64,000 bases of DNA from Pseudomonas syringae CC1557 (lineage in GTDB: Bacteria; Pseudomonadota; Gammaproteobacteria; Pseudomonadales; Pseudomonadaceae). Each line of letters begins with the position of its first letter. Position 1 is the first letter of the stretch. Made by a program: the position numbers and the translations under genes. The stretch spans positions 4,651,501-4,715,500 of the forward strand of contig NZ_CP007014.1 in assembly GCF_000452705.1 (NCBI RefSeq), read 5' to 3'. Below the pieces are notes generated by a model that saw only the letters and a program-made list of their open reading frames with translations, did not search any database and was not told the origin of the DNA. This document shows positions 61,972 to 64,000 of the stretch, piece after piece.

Positions 61972-61979
61972 ATATCGGC
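61972..61979 (-). promoter_or_regulatory. possible FliA -10 box before the PAS chemoreceptor
   Basis: GCCGATAT on the minus strand, 30 bases before the start codon. The -35 part at 11 bases' distance matches poorly (TCA only), so the call is weak. Confidence 0.3.
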
Positions 61980-62199
61980 ATAAGCGTAGACGTAGTGAGT
62001 GTGTTTCGTCGGAATATGACAGGTGAAATTTAAAGCGTTCCTTACTGATTGCTGTATGTCACCAGAAAACCTTGAGTGAGCTAGCCTTGCAATGGAAACC
62101 ATGTTGGCGATGCTGATGTCAATGAGCAGCAGGCGAGGACTGCCAAGTCAAAAGTGTCTGTTAAGCTCCGCGGCCTAGAGCAGGGATATCGAGGAAGCC
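61980..62199. other. divergent region between the PAS chemoreceptor and the rmd-like gene
   Basis: About 220 bases. It holds a GAGGAA ribosome site for the downstream gene at about 62190. No regulatory palindrome was found. Confidence 0.35.
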
Positions 62200-63162
62200 A
62201 TGATGCAACGCATTCTGATCACTGGTGCCAATGGGTTTGTCGGCCAGACGCTGTGCAGCATGCTGCGACAGGCAGGGCATCATGTGATTGCCCTGGTAGG
62301 CGCCGAGTCGTCTATTCCAACGAATGCCGACGAGTTTATGCGTTGCGATATACGCGATGCTGCCGGCCTGGAGCACGCACTGTCAAAGACAGCCCCTACC
62401 CACGTTGTGCATTTAGCCGCTGTAACTCATGTACCTACCAGCTTCAAAGACCCAGTCCTGACTTGGCAAACCAACGTCATGGGCAGTGTGAACCTGCTAC
62501 AGGCATTGCAGCGAAACGCTCTAGAGGCTTTTGTGTTGTTTGTAAGCTCATCGGAAGTATACGGTGAGGCATTCAAGCAAGGTAACGCGCTTGGCGAAGA
62601 CAGCGTTTGCAAGCCCATGAATCCATACGCAGCCAGCAAGCTTGCCGCTGAAAAAGCCTTCGACGAATATTTCCGCCAGGGTCAGAAAGGTATTGTTGTA
62701 CGTCCCTTCAATCATATTGGTGCCCGGCAATCGCCTGATTTCGCAACAGCCTCGTTTGCCCGGCAGATCGCCTTGATTGAGGCGGGTAAGCAGCCTCCGC
62801 AATTGAAAGTCGGCAACCTGAAAGCGGCTCGGGACTTTCTTGATGTGCATGATGTGTGCGATGCCTACATCGCACTGCTGAAACTGGCCGACCGCCTGGA
62901 AGACTATCCGAGATGCCTGAACATCTGTAGCGGCGAGCCCACAAGCCTCGATACGATACTTAATCGGCTTATGGCGCTGAGCTCAAGCGCCATCGACATC
63001 ACGATTGATCCTGAGCGCATGCGCCCTTCAGACATACCCAGCGCATACGGCGATAACTCTGCCATACGACGCGCCACCGGCTGGAAGCCGGCCACAAAGT
63101 TGAACGACACACTCACGACCTTGCTCGATTACTGGCGTCACGAGGTAGCTTCGACTGTCTGA
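62200..63162 (+). CDS. rmd: NAD-dependent sugar epimerase/dehydratase, probably GDP-4-keto-6-deoxymannose reductase (Rmd)
   Basis: The 320-residue extended SDR has TGANGFVGQ near the N-terminus, the catalytic YAASK (Tyr-x3-Lys) and the RPFNHIGARQSPDFA segment typical of Rmd-like reductases. Rmd converts the product of Gmd to GDP-D-rhamnose, the donor for D-rhamnan O-antigen and A-band type polysaccharides. gmd lies next to it but on the opposite strand, pointing toward it. The exact product cannot be proven from sequence. Confidence 0.82.
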   Translation: MMQRILITGANGFVGQTLCSMLRQAGHHVIALVGAESSIPTNADEFMRCDIRDAAGLEHALSKTAPTHVVHLAAVTHVPTSFKDPVLTWQTNVMGSVNLLQALQRNALEAFVLFVSSSEVYGEAFKQGNALGEDSVCKPMNPYAASKLAAEKAFDEYFRQGQKGIVVRPFNHIGARQSPDFATASFARQIALIEAGKQPPQLKVGNLKAARDFLDVHDVCDAYIALLKLADRLEDYPRCLNICSGEPTSLDTILNRLMALSSSAIDITIDPERMRPSDIPSAYGDNSAIRRATGWKPATKLNDTLTTLLDYWRHEVASTV

Positions 63163-63239
63163 TTCGTCGGACACTCAAGCAAGGCGGCATACCCTATAAC
63201 GTTTTGACGCGCATTTAATCCTGCACGCAGCGGGGCAAA

Positions 63240-64000
<761 letters not shown>

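Overview
The window looks like chromosome of a Pseudomonas syringae-group bacterium. The signs are a complete wss acetylated-cellulose operon, a uronate dehydrogenase gene next to a TRAP transporter, gmd/rmd-type GDP-rhamnose genes, many chemoreceptors, and IS66 and IS5 family insertion sequences. No database search was possible; identifications rest on motifs, gene order and remembered families.

Bases 1-6800 are a worn cell-surface glycosylation patch. It holds a full IS66 element, a relic of a family 2 glycosyltransferase, an AT-rich polytopic membrane protein, a decayed IS5 transposase, a second decayed IS66 copy, and one intact family 2 glycosyltransferase. Bases 6900-10500 carry a chemoreceptor and a J-domain protein. 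An elongator tRNA-Met at 10593 is followed by a small accessory stretch to about 14850: two small coupled ORFs (one frameshifted), an orphan type VI lipase effector with a DUF2931 lipoprotein as likely immunity protein, and small membrane or secreted proteins. Two chemoreceptors follow; the second is broken by a 37-nt deletion in the signalling tip.

Bases 19300-28700 form a uronic-acid module: SDR, OprD porin, uronate dehydrogenase, lactonase, TRAP transporter, EamA permease and aldose 1-epimerase. The porin and dehydrogenase promoters have the same layout (TTGACA, 18 bp, A/GATAAT, 8 bp, GntR/FadR-like operator), which suggests one repressor controls both. Then come an ECF sigma/ChrR anti-sigma pair with a candidate autoregulated promoter, a stand-alone AroA, a REC-CheC regulator with a PAS partner, and a RES/Xre toxin-antitoxin pair.

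Bases 34086-48705 (minus strand) are wssA to wssI, making and acetylating cellulose. A FleQ-like box overlaps the candidate -35 element upstream of wssA. Downstream are mltA, a phospholipase D-like protein, a self-contained TonB system (exbD-tonB-receptor-exbB) and, divergently, a GNAT-phoD pair with pho-box-like repeats. The window ends with an SH3/glycine-zipper lipoprotein and membrane protein, a soluble PAS chemoreceptor resembling BdlA, an rmd-like gene and the 3' part of gmd.

No CRISPR array, rRNA or replication origin was seen. The strongest leads are the twin uronate promoters, the wss regulatory region and the possible phosphate-linked TonB/PhoD locus.
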